A DNA stretch of 64,000 nucleotides from Microbacterium sp. BK668 (GTDB lineage: Bacteria; Actinomycetota; Actinomycetes; Actinomycetales; Microbacteriaceae), in the NCBI RefSeq assembly GCF_004362195.1, contig NZ_SNWG01000001.1:3038001-3102000 (forward strand), read 5' to 3'. Below the pieces are notes generated by a model, which saw only the letters and a list, made by a program, of their open reading frames with translations, searched no databases and was not told the origin of the DNA. The position numbers and the translations under genes were made by a program. Of this stretch, positions 16,869 to 26,025 are shown piece after piece (the stretch's first letter is position 1; each line of letters opens with the position of its first letter).

Positions 16869-17468
16869 ATGGACGATCCCACTCACCCGCTGCGGATCGT
16901 GCCGGCGAACGAGGCGTCCTGGGACGACCTCCAGCTCATCCTGACCGGCACGGCGAGGCGCTGTCAGTGTCAGCGCCCGCGGCTCGGCGACCGCGACTGG
17001 TGGTACATGCCCGAGAGCGAGCGGGGAGCCATCCTGCGCGAGGAGACCCACTGCGGCGATCCGCGCGCGACCGAGACGATCGGGGTGGTCGCCTACCTCG
17101 GCGATGAGCCCGTGGGGTGGGCCGCCGTCGACCGTCGGACGGTCTACGGCCGCCTTCGCGGCTCGCCCGTGCCGTGGCAGGGGCGCTCGGAGGACAAGGA
17201 CGACGACACCATCTGGTCCATCCCGTGCCTCGTCGTGCGCAAGGGCTACCGCCACCAGCACCTGACGTACGACCTCGTCGCGGCAGCCGCCGCCTTCGCG
17301 CGATCCCGGGGCGCCGCAGCCGTCGAGGGCTACCCGCTCGTCACCGGCGGCGCCGAGGTCACCTGGGACGAGATGAGCGTCGGCGCGCTGGGCCCCTTCG
17401 CCGCAGCAGGGTTCCGCGAAGTCAGCCACCCCACCAAGCGCCGCCTCGTCATGCGCCTCGACTTCTGA
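16869..17468 (+). CDS. GNAT family N-acetyltransferase (CQCQ subgroup)
   Basis: A 199-residue acetyl-CoA-dependent N-acetyltransferase. An N-terminal CQCQ motif (about 36-39) is followed by the GNAT core: VAYLGDEPVGWAAVDRR (beta4) and IPCLVVRKGYRHQHLTYDLV, the acetyl-CoA-binding loop in place of the usual RGxGxG. The substrate is unknown. The ATG is leaderless behind TATGCT. A related gene with the same CQCQ motif is at 38806-39387. Confidence 0.85.
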   Translation: MDDPTHPLRIVPANEASWDDLQLILTGTARRCQCQRPRLGDRDWWYMPESERGAILREETHCGDPRATETIGVVAYLGDEPVGWAAVDRRTVYGRLRGSPVPWQGRSEDKDDDTIWSIPCLVVRKGYRHQHLTYDLVAAAAAFARSRGAAAVEGYPLVTGGAEVTWDEMSVGALGPFAAAGFREVSHPTKRRLVMRLDF

Positions 17469-17661
17469 CCGAGGCACCCGTCCTTCCGGCGCCTCAGCGA
17501 CAGGCAATCGCCGGAAACGTCATCCGGCGCGGGTGATCCTCGGCCGTGTCGCGTCGACGCGCTCGGAGCGGCGACGCGACCATCGGAGGAGAGGCGCGGT
17601 CCACTCAGCGCCTCACGCAGGCTCGCACGCTGCGAGTCTCTTCAGAAAGGAGTCCCCCACC

Positions 17662-18063
17662 TTGTCGAACACACAGCAGTCCGGATGGGTCGGCTGGGCC
17701 GTCTTCGCCGGCATCGTCCTCATCATCGTCGGCGTCTTCAACGCCCTGTTCGGCCTCACCGCCGTCATCGGGCCCGACAGCAGCTTCTTCGTCACCGACG
17801 AAGCCGTGTGGGCGATCGACGTCAACGGGTGGGGCTGGTGGCACCTGATCCTCGGCATCGCGCTCGTCGTCGTAGGCGTCTTCGTCACGCGCGGCGCGAC
17901 GTGGGCACGCACCATCGCCGTGATCCTCGTGGCGCTCAACGCCATCAGTCAGTTCCCGACGCTTCCCTACCAGCCGCTTTGGGCCCTGCTCATCATCGGC
18001 CTGGATCTGCTGATCATCTACGCGCTCGTGGTCCACGGCCGGGAGCTCCGCGACCGGGCGTAG
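17662..18063 (+). CDS. Small membrane protein, DUF7144-like
   Basis: A 133-residue protein with four hydrophobic segments, starting SNTQQSGWVGWAVFAGIVLIIVGVFNAL. The pattern resembles the actinobacterial DUF7144 membrane family of unknown function. A TTG at 17662 is taken as start because GAAAGGAG lies nine bases before it and the hydrophobic domain begins right after; an upstream in-frame ATG would add a basic low-quality N-terminus. A strong hairpin follows. Confidence 0.75.
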   Translation: MSNTQQSGWVGWAVFAGIVLIIVGVFNALFGLTAVIGPDSSFFVTDEAVWAIDVNGWGWWHLILGIALVVVGVFVTRGATWARTIAVILVALNAISQFPTLPYQPLWALLIIGLDLLIIYALVVHGRELRDRA

Positions 18064-18077
18064 CCGAGAACCCTCAC

Positions 18078-18113
18078 GCAGGCGTCGCACCCTTCGCAGG
18101 GTGCGGCGCCTGC
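18078..18113 (+). terminator. Intrinsic terminator-like hairpin
   Basis: A 16-bp stem (GCAGGCG-T-CGCACCCT with its complement, one T-G pair) and a TCGC loop, 15 bases after the stop of the DUF7144-like gene, followed by TTCACAT. Confidence 0.7.
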
Positions 18114-18125
18114 TTCACATCGGGC

Positions 18126-18155
18126 TTGAGCGCGCTCCCACGAGTTGGTTACAGT
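18126..18155 (+). promoter_or_regulatory. Candidate promoter of the secreted beta-helix gene
   Basis: TTGAGC (18126-18131), 18-base spacer, TACAGT (18150-18155). It would give a leader of roughly 50 bases to the ATG at 18211. Confidence 0.4.
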
Positions 18156-18210
18156 GCAGTAAGTAAACGCGGCAGCACTGCCGGTCACCTCGATGGAGAG
18201 GACACGTCGC

Positions 18211-20097
18211 ATGATCCCCCCGACCGATACCCCACGCCGCTCCCGGCATCGCATGCGGCTGATCGCAGCGATGGCCACGGGCGCGGCAGTCGTCGCAGGA
18301 GCGCTCCTGGCCGCCCCAGCCTCCGCCGCGCCCCCGCAGACGATCGACCCGGCGAATCCCGATTTCGGCCCGAACGTCACGATCTTCGGTCCGAGCACCC
18401 CTCTCGACGAGATCCAGGACACGCTGGACGCTCTCGCCGACCAGCAGCGCGACGCGGAGATGTCGAGTGAGCGACACGCCGTCTACTTCCTCCCCGGTGC
18501 CTACGGCACCGCCGTCGACCCGCTGCAGTTCGAAGTCGGCTACTACACCGAGGTCGCGGGCCTCGGCGCTTCGCCGAGCGACGTCGTGATCCGCGGTGCG
18601 GCGGAGGTCTACAACCGGTGCCTCGAGAACGGCGGCACCGCCAACTGCATCGCCCTCGTCAACTTCTGGCGGACGCTGGCGAACCTCACTGTCGACGTCG
18701 ACAAGTCGGGCCAGGACGACTGCCGCCGCTCGGCCAACTTCTGGGCCGTCTCGCAGGCGGTCTCGCTCCGCCGCGTGCAGTTCTCCGGCGCCAACCTCTC
18801 GCTCATGGACTACTGCACCGCGGGACCGCAATTCGCCAGCGGCGGGTTCATCGCCGACTCGAAGCTGCCCTTCACGATCAACGGCTCGCAGCAGCAGTGG
18901 CTCACGCGCAACAGCGACATCGCCGGCTGGAGCAACGCCGTCTGGAACCAGGTCTTCTCAGGGGTCGCCGGCGCTCCCGACGACTCGGCCTTCCCGAATC
19001 CTCCGTACACGACGATCGACAAGACGCCGATCTCCCGCGAGAAGCCCTTCCTCTACGTCGGCGCCGACGGGCGGTACGGGGTGCGCGTGCCGGCTGCGCA
19101 GACCCTGACCAGCGGCACCTCGTGGGCCGGCGACGTGACCTCGGGTCGCAGCATCCCGATCACGGACTTCTACATCGCGAAGCCCGGCGACTCGGTGCAG
19201 GTCATCAACTCCAACCTCGCGCGCGGCAAGCACCTGCTGCTCACGCCCGGCGTGTACGACATCGGCAGCACGATCGAGATCAAGCGCCCCGACACGGTCG
19301 TGCTCGGCATGGGGCACGCGACCCTCACGGCCGTGGGCGGCGCGGTTCCGCTGGAGATCAAGGATGTCGCCGGGGCCATCGTCGCCGGCGTCACGATCGA
19401 CGCGGGCGAGACCCTGTCTCCCGCGCTGATGCGCGTCGGCAAGGCGAAGGGCGCGAGCAGCAAGGCGCAGCCGGCCAACCCGGTCACTCTCAGCGATGTG
19501 TACTTCCGCGTCGGAGGACCGCATGTCGGCAAGGTCACGACGGCGCTCGAGGTCAACTCCGACAGGGTCCTCATCGATCACATCTGGGTGTGGCGCGCCG
19601 ACCACGGCATCGAGGGCTTCTCGGGCGACACCGAGCGCTGGAACACCAACACCGGCACGACCGGGGTCATCGTGAACGGCGACGACGTCACTGCCACGGG
19701 CCTGTTCGTCGAGCACTTCCAGACGTACAACACAATCTGGAACGGGGAGAACGGCCGCGTCATCCTCTACCAGAACGAGCTGCCCTACGACCCGCCGACC
19801 CAGGCGGACTGGACGCAGCCCGACGGGACGCTCGGCTACCCCGGCTACGCCGTGGCGCCCGGCGTGAAGAAGCACGAGCTCGACGGCGGGGGCGTGTACG
19901 TCTTCAACCAGAACGACCCGTCGATCGTCACGGCGAACGGCTTCACTGTTCCTGAGAGGCCGGGCGTCAGGCTGCACCACATCATGACGGTGAACCTCTC
20001 GGCCGGCACGATCGAGCACGTCGTGAACGGCGTCGGCGGCACGGCCGACACGACGAAGATCGGCGTACCGCAGTACATCGTGGACTACCCCGGCTGA
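18211..20097 (+). CDS. Secreted right-handed beta-helix protein (pectin-lyase-like fold)
   Basis: A 628-residue exported protein. The signal peptide has an RRSRHRMR n-region, a hydrophobic core and an ASAAPP cleavage region near residues 40-44. The mature part contains parallel beta-helix signatures such as LLLTPGVYDIGSTIEI, VVLGMGHATLTAV and AIVAGVTIDAG, as in pectate-lyase and GH55-like glucanase families, and similar proteins occur in Streptomyces. Enzyme activity cannot be assigned from sequence. The ATG at 18211 follows GGAGAGGA by about eight bases; an upstream ATG at 18193 overlaps that site and is less likely. A strong hairpin follows. Confidence 0.75.
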   Translation: MIPPTDTPRRSRHRMRLIAAMATGAAVVAGALLAAPASAAPPQTIDPANPDFGPNVTIFGPSTPLDEIQDTLDALADQQRDAEMSSERHAVYFLPGAYGTAVDPLQFEVGYYTEVAGLGASPSDVVIRGAAEVYNRCLENGGTANCIALVNFWRTLANLTVDVDKSGQDDCRRSANFWAVSQAVSLRRVQFSGANLSLMDYCTAGPQFASGGFIADSKLPFTINGSQQQWLTRNSDIAGWSNAVWNQVFSGVAGAPDDSAFPNPPYTTIDKTPISREKPFLYVGADGRYGVRVPAAQTLTSGTSWAGDVTSGRSIPITDFYIAKPGDSVQVINSNLARGKHLLLTPGVYDIGSTIEIKRPDTVVLGMGHATLTAVGGAVPLEIKDVAGAIVAGVTIDAGETLSPALMRVGKAKGASSKAQPANPVTLSDVYFRVGGPHVGKVTTALEVNSDRVLIDHIWVWRADHGIEGFSGDTERWNTNTGTTGVIVNGDDVTATGLFVEHFQTYNTIWNGENGRVILYQNELPYDPPTQADWTQPDGTLGYPGYAVAPGVKKHELDGGGVYVFNQNDPSIVTANGFTVPERPGVRLHHIMTVNLSAGTIEHVVNGVGGTADTTKIGVPQYIVDYPG

Positions 20098-20112
20098 CCC
20101 TGGAGGCGGTGA

Positions 20113-20151
20113 GGGATGCCCCGGCCCGGCGCTCGCCGGGCGGGGCATCCC
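20113..20151 (+). terminator. Intrinsic terminator-like hairpin
   Basis: GGGATGCCCCG and CGGGGCATCCC, with an inner CCCGGC/GCCGGG stem, a GCTC loop and one bulged G, 15 bases past the stop codon. Confidence 0.7.
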
Positions 20152-20190
20152 CCGCACCATCCCGCTGCGTCAGCCGTCCCCCTCACCCTC

Positions 20191-20242
20191 CGCGAGTCGA
20201 GTCCCGGGGTGTGGGTCCCGGCCCGGCGAAGCTCGACTCGCG
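20191..20242. repeat. 11-bp inverted repeat
   Basis: CGCGAGTCGAG (20191-20201) and CTCGACTCGCG (20232-20242) are perfect complements 30 bases apart. A third CTCGACTCG follows at 20251. Intergenic; function unknown. Confidence 0.6.
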
Positions 20243-20338
20243 CCCCGGACCTCGACTCGGGGAACGGGATGCGGGCGGGACGTGAGCGGGGCGGGACGGG
20301 CCGCGAGCGGGACGGAGCGGGGCGACGCCGGGCGGCCG

Positions 20339-21340
20339 TCACCACAGAGGGTGGATGGCCTCGCGCAGACGGCGGTCGTACACATCGCGCACCACGGCGT
20401 CGAAGGCTGCCAGGTCGAAGCCCGAGCCCTCCCCGGCGAGCAGGGCGGCCGCATCCGCGTTCGACTGCGCCTGGGAGACGTTGCGCGCGCCGGGGATGAC
20501 CGACGTCACTCCCGGAAGCGAGGCGATCCAGGCGAGCGTCGCCGCCGGCAGCGGCACATCGGACGGGAGCGCGGCGGCGAGCTCGGCCGCGGCATCCAGG
20601 CCCGTCTCGTAGTCGACGCCCGAGAAGGTCTCACCGCGGTCGAACGCCTCGCCGTGGCGGTTGTAGCTGCGGTGGTCGTTCTCGGCGAAGGTCGTCGACG
20701 ACGTGTACTTCCCCGACAGCAGGCCCGACGCGAGCGGCACGCGCGCGAAGATCGCAACGCCCGCCGCCTCGGCCGCCGGCAGCACCTCGTCGAGCGGCTT
20801 GAGGCGGAACGGGTTCAGGATGATCTGCACGTTCGTCACGTTCGGGCGCGAGATCGCGGCGAGCGCCTGGGCCGAGGTCTCGACCGAGACGCCGTAAGCG
20901 GCGATCGCACCGCCGGCCACGAGGGCGTCGAGGGCGTCGTAGGTGGCGTCGTCCTCGATGACGGCGGTCGGCGGGCAGTGCAGCTGAACGAGGTCGAGCG
21001 TCTCGACGCCGAGGTTGCGCCGCGAGCGCTCCGTCCACGCACGGAAGTTCTCGGGCGTGTAGTTCTCGGGCTCCTGCTCGAGCCGGCGGCCCATCTTGGT
21101 CGCGACGACGATGTCGTGGCCGCGCCGCTCGGCGAGGAAAGCGCCGATGATCGACTCGCTGCGCCCGTCGCCGTAGACGTCGGCGGTGTCGAAGAGGGTG
21201 ACGCCGCGGTCGGCGGATGCCTCGAGCACCGCCCGCGCATCGCTCTCGCTCACGTCGCCCCAGTCGGCGCCGAGCTGCCAGGTGCCGAGGCCGATCGCCG
21301 ATACTTCGCGGCCGGTGCGGCCGAGGGGACGCTGCTGCAT
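20339..21340 (-). CDS. Aldo/keto reductase
   Basis: A 333-residue NADPH-dependent (beta/alpha)8 oxidoreductase. The catalytic tetrad region is visible: GVTLFDTADVYGDGRSE (Asp and Tyr), VVATKMGRR (Lys) and VQLHCPP (His). The C-terminal cofactor motif is VTSVIPGARNVSQ. AAGGAG seven bases before the ATG sets the start; longer in-frame sequence upstream is not typical of the family. Substrate unknown; the sequence fits the AKR11/YqkF-like general stress group. Confidence 0.9.
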   Translation of the reverse strand: MQQRPLGRTGREVSAIGLGTWQLGADWGDVSESDARAVLEASADRGVTLFDTADVYGDGRSESIIGAFLAERRGHDIVVATKMGRRLEQEPENYTPENFRAWTERSRRNLGVETLDLVQLHCPPTAVIEDDATYDALDALVAGGAIAAYGVSVETSAQALAAISRPNVTNVQIILNPFRLKPLDEVLPAAEAAGVAIFARVPLASGLLSGKYTSSTTFAENDHRSYNRHGEAFDRGETFSGVDYETGLDAAAELAAALPSDVPLPAATLAWIASLPGVTSVIPGARNVSQAQSNADAAALLAGEGSGFDLAAFDAVVRDVYDRRLREAIHPLW

Positions 21341-21428
21341 GACGGGACTCCTTCGAGGGGGATGAGGATGCCTCCATCCTGGCCCCTTCCCGGAGCCCTG
21401 AGCGCGTGCGCTCGACCCCTTGACAGCC

Positions 21429-21995
21429 TCAGGGGAGGATGCCGGCCGCGCGGGCGGGACCGGAGTACGCCTCGGCGAGCGTCGCGACCGTGTCGTGGGC
21501 GTTGAGCCCGCTCGGGTTGGGAACGACCCACAGCTCGGCCGCGCCGAGCATCTCGGGCTGCCTTCCCGCGGTCGCCTTCGGGCGCGCGAACCCCTGCCGG
21601 TACGCCGTGAGCCCCACCACGGCGATGACGCGGGCGCGCCAGTGCGCGGCATCCGTCGCGAGACGCTCGGCGCCCGCGCGCAGCTCTGCGCGGCTCAGCT
21701 CATCCGCGCGCACCGTCGCGCGCCGAACGAGGTTCGAGATGCCGATGCCCCGGTCGAGGAACAGACCCCGGTCGTCGTCGGTGAAGCCCTCCGAGAAGGC
21801 CAGCACGCGCGGGATGATCCCGGCCGCCGCGAGCGCGGGGTAGAAGCGGTTGCCGGGGTGCGCGAACGGCGTGTTCGTCGCCGCCGTCCACAGCCCCGGG
21901 TTGATGCCGACGAAGACGAGGAGCGGATGCTCGGGCATGAGGTCGTCGATGACGGCATCCCGGTACGACTCGAGCTCGGCGCGCGTGTACTTCAT
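21429..21995 (-). CDS. mug: G/U mismatch-specific uracil/thymine DNA glycosylase (Mug/TDG)
   Basis: Removes uracil, thymine or ethenocytosine opposite guanine. 188 residues. Motif 1 is GINPGLWTA (30-38) with the catalytic Asn of the Mug group, and motif 2 is VPNPSGLNAH (about 157-166). GGGAGG lies nine bases before the ATG. It is a single gene, SD-led, between the reductase and the transpeptidase, all on the minus strand. Confidence 0.9.
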   Translation of the reverse strand: MKYTRAELESYRDAVIDDLMPEHPLLVFVGINPGLWTAATNTPFAHPGNRFYPALAAAGIIPRVLAFSEGFTDDDRGLFLDRGIGISNLVRRATVRADELSRAELRAGAERLATDAAHWRARVIAVVGLTAYRQGFARPKATAGRQPEMLGAAELWVVPNPSGLNAHDTVATLAEAYSGPARAAGILP

Positions 21996-22037
21996 CCCGC
22001 CATCCTCCCGCCCTCGCCGGGGCGGCGTGGGAGCGGG

Positions 22038-22952
22038 TCAGGCACGGATGAAGACCGGTGTCCCGACGGGAAGCTGCGCGAGCCTCTCGATCGCCGCGGG
22101 GTCGAGGCGGAGGCATCCGTTCGAGATCTGCCCGGAACGGTCGTCGTGGTAGTGGAAGGCGGTCACGGCGACGCTCGATCCGCCGAAGCCGTCGAGGGTC
22201 GGCGACTGGACCGACAAGTAGACGATCGGGTGCCCGCGGGTGTACCAGAGGCTCGGGTCGGACCGCACGAGCATGACGAACGACCGCCCGAGCGGCGTCG
22301 GCGTCGACGCCCTGCCCCACGCGAAGTCGCCGGCGATCCGCTCGGGCGAACCGCCGCGCCACACGTCGACCGTGCGGGCCGAGATGCTCACCTCGACGAC
22401 CGTGTCGAGCGGCGCGAGCGCGACGTCCTGCGCCCGCAGCCAGCCGGCCACCTGCCCGGGATTCCCCTGCGACGGCACCGACTGCCTGCCCGGCAGGAGC
22501 ACCTTCACCCAGGAGTCCTGTCGTTGCACGACCGGCACGGTCGTGCCTCCGTACACGAACTCGCGGTGGAGGCGCGCGACGGGGTCGCCGAGAGGGTCCG
22601 CGAAGACCGGGATCGCGTCGACGAGCGGGGTCGCCGTCTCGCCCGCGAACGGCGCGTAGGGCGCATCGTCGACGAGCATCGAGCCGTTGACGGCGAAGAC
22701 GTCTGCCGAGGGCAGCGCCTCGAGGTCGTACACCGCCGTGTTCGCGGGGAAGCCCGGGGGCGTGGGCGTGGCCGAGGGCGTGGGCGCCGGAGTCGCGATC
22801 GCGGTCGCCGCGGGGATTGCGGGAACCGGAGGGCGGGGGACGGATGCCTCGGCCCCCGGGCGCTCAGCCACCCAGGCCAGAGTCAGCCCGACCGCGAGCA
22901 CGAGCGCGAGTCCGGCCGCGACCCACGCGGCCCGGCCGCCGGTCCTCCCCAT
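22038..22952 (-). CDS. L,D-transpeptidase (YkuD/ErfK family), membrane-anchored
   Basis: Cell-wall enzyme making 3-3 peptidoglycan cross-links or anchoring proteins. 304 residues: an N-terminal membrane helix (about 8-28), a Pro/Thr-rich linker (TATAIATPAPTPSATPTPP), a beta-rich middle and a C-terminal YkuD domain. The active site is Cys280 in SNGCLRL (usually SHGC or SNGC), preceded by a His in FHYHDD. The ATG at 22952 is the best fit to the anchor, although GGAGG is only one base from it; an in-frame ATG at 23033 would overlap the divergent gene's promoter. Confidence 0.85.
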   Translation of the reverse strand: MGRTGGRAAWVAAGLALVLAVGLTLAWVAERPGAEASVPRPPVPAIPAATAIATPAPTPSATPTPPGFPANTAVYDLEALPSADVFAVNGSMLVDDAPYAPFAGETATPLVDAIPVFADPLGDPVARLHREFVYGGTTVPVVQRQDSWVKVLLPGRQSVPSQGNPGQVAGWLRAQDVALAPLDTVVEVSISARTVDVWRGGSPERIAGDFAWGRASTPTPLGRSFVMLVRSDPSLWYTRGHPIVYLSVQSPTLDGFGGSSVAVTAFHYHDDRSGQISNGCLRLDPAAIERLAQLPVGTPVFIRA

Positions 22953-23009
22953 CCCTCCATCGTCGGGGGGCGATCGGAATGCCGCAACCGCGCTGTCGGC
23001 GCACGTCGC

Positions 23010-23015
23010 TACGAT
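23010..23015 (+). promoter_or_regulatory. -10 box of a leaderless promoter for the DUF4287 gene
   Basis: TACGAT, six bases, then ATG at 23022. Confidence 0.55.
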
Positions 23016-23021
23016 CCCGAC

Positions 23022-23267
23022 ATGCCCGAGCATCGCGTCACTCCCCCGTCGCCGTCAGCCGAGAAGCCCAAGGGTCCGGCGTCGTACTTCCCCAGCATCG
23101 AGAAGACCTACGGACGGCCGATCCAGGAGTGGCTCGACCTCGTGGCCGACCAGCTGGACACCAAGAAGCACATGGAGGTCGTTCAGTACCTCAAGGCCGA
23201 GCACGGGCTCGGCCACGGCCACGCACAGGCCCTCGTCGGCTACACCAAGGCGCAGCTCGACGGCTGA
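23022..23267 (+). CDS. DUF4287 domain protein
   Basis: An 81-residue protein matching DUF4287: GPASYFPSIEKTYGRPIQEW, then a helix with KKHMEVVQYLKAEHGLGHGHAQALVGY. Helical and probably cytoplasmic; function not established. The domain often occurs alone or before DUF5655. Leaderless ATG start, divergent from the L,D-transpeptidase gene. Confidence 0.88.
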   Translation: MPEHRVTPPSPSAEKPKGPASYFPSIEKTYGRPIQEWLDLVADQLDTKKHMEVVQYLKAEHGLGHGHAQALVGYTKAQLDG

Positions 23268-23377
23268 GAGCGCGGACGCGATCCCGCCCGAGGGCGGCAT
23301 GCCTTGCGGAGCGGTCGCCGGGGTGTGATCCTGCACTCGACCCCACTCCGGAGGAGCTTCCTGCGGAAGGACCGCCC

Positions 23378-26008
23378 ATGGCCGCACCACGCCGCGCCGC
23401 CGAAGATCACGGCGCGCTCGTCCTCGATCTCTCCCAGCTCACCTCCGACGACCTCCCGGCCGTCGGCGGGAAGGCCGCCAACCTCGGGGAGCTCCTCCGC
23501 GCCGGCTTCGACGTGCCGCCGGGATTCTGCGTCACGACCGCGGCGTACCGTCGCGCCGTCCTCGGCACGCCGGTCGAGATGGGCGCGGAGACCGATCCTG
23601 CCCTCGCTCGGGCCGCGGTGCTCGGCGCGTCGTTCCCCGAAGACGCCGCCGAAGCGGTCCGCGCCGCCTACGCCCGGCTCGAACCGCGCGACGGCCCGGT
23701 CGCGGTGCGGTCCTCGGCCACGGCCGAGGACCTGCCGGGCGCGAGCTTCGCCGGGCAGCAGGACACCTTCCTGAACGTGACCGGCATCGACGACGTCCTG
23801 GCGGCGGTGCAGCGCTGCTGGGCATCGCTGTGGACCGACCGGGCCGTGGCCTACCGCGCCGCACACGCCATCGACGGATCCGGAGTCGCACTGGCCGTCG
23901 TGGTGCAGAGGATGGTGGATGCCGCGGCCGCCGGCGTCCTCTTCACCGCGGATCCGGTGACCGGCCGGCGGCGGCAGGCGGTCCTCGACGCGGCGCCCGG
24001 CCTGGGCGAGGCCGTCGTCTCGGGCGCCGTCGATCCCGACCACTTCGTCGTCGACACCGCGAGCGGCCGCATCCTCGAGCGACGCGCCGGCGGGCCGGAC
24101 GGCGCACGCGCCATGAGCGTGACCGACGAGCAGGTGCGCGACCTCGCGTCGCTCGGGGATCGGATCGAGACGGCGTTCGGCAGTCCGCAGGACATCGAAT
24201 GGGCCGTCGACTCGGCTGGCCGCGTGTGGGTGACGCAGTCGCGGCCCATCACGACCCTGTACCCCGTTCCGGTACGCGGCGCGCCCGCGCCGCCCGACGA
24301 CACGCGGGTCTTCTTCTGCATCAGCCTCGCGCAGGGTCTCCACCGGCCCATCACGCCGCTCGGGATCGCCTCGTTCCGTGTGATCGGGTCGGGCTTCCTC
24401 GACCTCGTCGGCCGGCGGCCGGCGAGCGTGACGGCGGGGCCGGACGGGTTCGCCGTGGGCGGCGACCGGATCTTCCTGGATGCCACGCCGATCGTGCGGT
24501 CGGCGGCCGGACGCGAGATCTTCCCGCGCGCGCTCGACTTCATGGAGACCCGGTCGGCCGTCGTGCTCCGGGGGCTTTTCGACGACCCGCGATTCTCGGT
24601 GCTGCCGTCGTCGCGACCCGGCTTCGCCCGAGGCGCGCTCCGCCTGGCCGCCCGCGTCCGGCTGCCCCTCGTCCTCGCCCAGGCCGCGATCAGTCCCGCG
24701 GCGGCCCAGCGACGCGTGCGGAGGCTGGCAGCGGAGGTCCGGCGCCGCGAGGTGCCTCCGGAGGGGGACATCGCTGTCCGCGTGGATGCCGTCGTCGACC
24801 TGCTTCTGCGCACGATGCCCCTCGCCCCGCGGAGCCTCCCCGGCGCGGTCGTCGGCTTCGCGGCGCTCGGGATCGCCGGCCGCCTCCTGCGCGGCTCCAC
24901 CGAGCCGGGAGACCTGCAGACGGTGCTCCGCAGCGTTCCCCTCAACGTCACCACCGAGATGGACCTCGAGCTGTGGCGCGTCGCGGTGCGCGCCCGCGGC
25001 GACGATGACTCGTCGCACGCTCTCACCACGCGAACGCCGGCCGAGCTGTGCGCCGATTACGCGGCCGGAGCCCTGCCGCCCGTGCTGCAGCGCGCGATGG
25101 CGCGCTTCCTCGGCCGCTACGGCCAGCGAGCCGTCGCCGAGATCGACCTCGGCATGCCCCGGTGGTCCGACGATCCGACACACCTCTTCGGCGTGCTCTC
25201 GGGCTACCTCCGCCTCGGGCCGGACGACCCCACGCCCGAGGAGCGATTCTCGGACGGCGCGCGGGACGCGGGCAACATGGTGCGCACGCTCGTCGGCCGG
25301 GCACGGCGACGCGGTCGCATCCGGGCGGCCCTCGTCGCCTTCTGCCTCCGCCGAGCGCGCGTCCTCGTCGGGATGCGGGAGATGCCCAAGTTCCTCGTGA
25401 TCACCGGAATGGGAAACGCCCGCGCAGCGCTCGCTCGTATCGGCGCGGAGCTCGCGGAGACCGGCCGGCTCGCCGCGCCCGACGATGTCTTCTTCCTCGA
25501 GTTCGACGAGATCAAGCGGGCGGCGCGCGGTGACGACCTGGGCGGCGTCGTGCGCGAGCGGCGGGAGCGCTACGACACCGAGCTGCAGCGCCGGCACGTC
25601 CCGCGCGTCCTGCTGTCGGACGGGACGGAACTCGAGGCCCTCGCCCGGGCTGAGGGCGGCGACCGGGCGGGGGCGCTTCGCGGAACCCCGGCGTCGGCGG
25701 GAGTCGTCACGGCGCGGGCCCGCGTCATCCTGGATCCGGTCGGGGCGCGCCTCGAGCCCGGGGAGATCCTGGTGGCTCCCTCGACCGACCCCGGCTGGAC
25801 GCCGCTGTTCCTCACGGCCGGAGGACTCGTCATGGAGATGGGCGGCGCGAACAGCCACGGGGCCGTCGTCGCGCGCGAGTACGGCATCCCCGCCGTGGTC
25901 GGTGTGCCCGGAGCGACCGAGGCGATCGCGACGGGCGTCGAGGTGACGGTGGACGGGGCGAGCGGCGTCGTCGACGTCCCGGCGCGTGGCGAGGTGCCGT
26001 CCGCCTGA
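23378..26008 (+). CDS. rph: Rifamycin-phosphotransferase-like enzyme (PEP synthase superfamily)
   Basis: An 876-residue three-domain protein of the size and order of rifampicin phosphotransferase, which moves the beta-phosphate of ATP to the drug through a swivelling phosphohistidine. Seen are the ATP-grasp domain (1-315; VGGKAANLGELLRAGFDVPPG and VRSSATAEDLPGASFAGQQD), a helical substrate-binding middle (about 330-755), and a C-terminal His domain with GGANSHGAVVAREYGIP (His827). The start codon is fixed by GGAAGG seven bases upstream. True PEP synthases have different C-terminal domains, so an Rph-type enzyme is favoured. The real substrate may be another molecule, as the middle domain is divergent. 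Confidence 0.75.
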   Translation: MAAPRRAAEDHGALVLDLSQLTSDDLPAVGGKAANLGELLRAGFDVPPGFCVTTAAYRRAVLGTPVEMGAETDPALARAAVLGASFPEDAAEAVRAAYARLEPRDGPVAVRSSATAEDLPGASFAGQQDTFLNVTGIDDVLAAVQRCWASLWTDRAVAYRAAHAIDGSGVALAVVVQRMVDAAAAGVLFTADPVTGRRRQAVLDAAPGLGEAVVSGAVDPDHFVVDTASGRILERRAGGPDGARAMSVTDEQVRDLASLGDRIETAFGSPQDIEWAVDSAGRVWVTQSRPITTLYPVPVRGAPAPPDDTRVFFCISLAQGLHRPITPLGIASFRVIGSGFLDLVGRRPASVTAGPDGFAVGGDRIFLDATPIVRSAAGREIFPRALDFMETRSAVVLRGLFDDPRFSVLPSSRPGFARGALRLAARVRLPLVLAQAAISPAAAQRRVRRLAAEVRRREVPPEGDIAVRVDAVVDLLLRTMPLAPRSLPGAVVGFAALGIAGRLLRGSTEPGDLQTVLRSVPLNVTTEMDLELWRVAVRARGDDDSSHALTTRTPAELCADYAAGALPPVLQRAMARFLGRYGQRAVAEIDLGMPRWSDDPTHLFGVLSGYLRLGPDDPTPEERFSDGARDAGNMVRTLVGRARRRGRIRAALVAFCLRRARVLVGMREMPKFLVITGMGNARAALARIGAELAETGRLAAPDDVFFLEFDEIKRAARGDDLGGVVRERRERYDTELQRRHVPRVLLSDGTELEALARAEGGDRAGALRGTPASAGVVTARARVILDPVGARLEPGEILVAPSTDPGWTPLFLTAGGLVMEMGGANSHGAVVAREYGIPAVVGVPGATEAIATGVEVTVDGASGVVDVPARGEVPSA

Positions 26009-26025
26009 CCGCCCGCCCGGCGGCG

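Noticed and set aside
23280..23377. Rifamycin-associated element upstream of rph
   Set aside because: Only about seven bases (CTTGCGG) match the 19-bp element, and the flanks do not form the inverted repeat.
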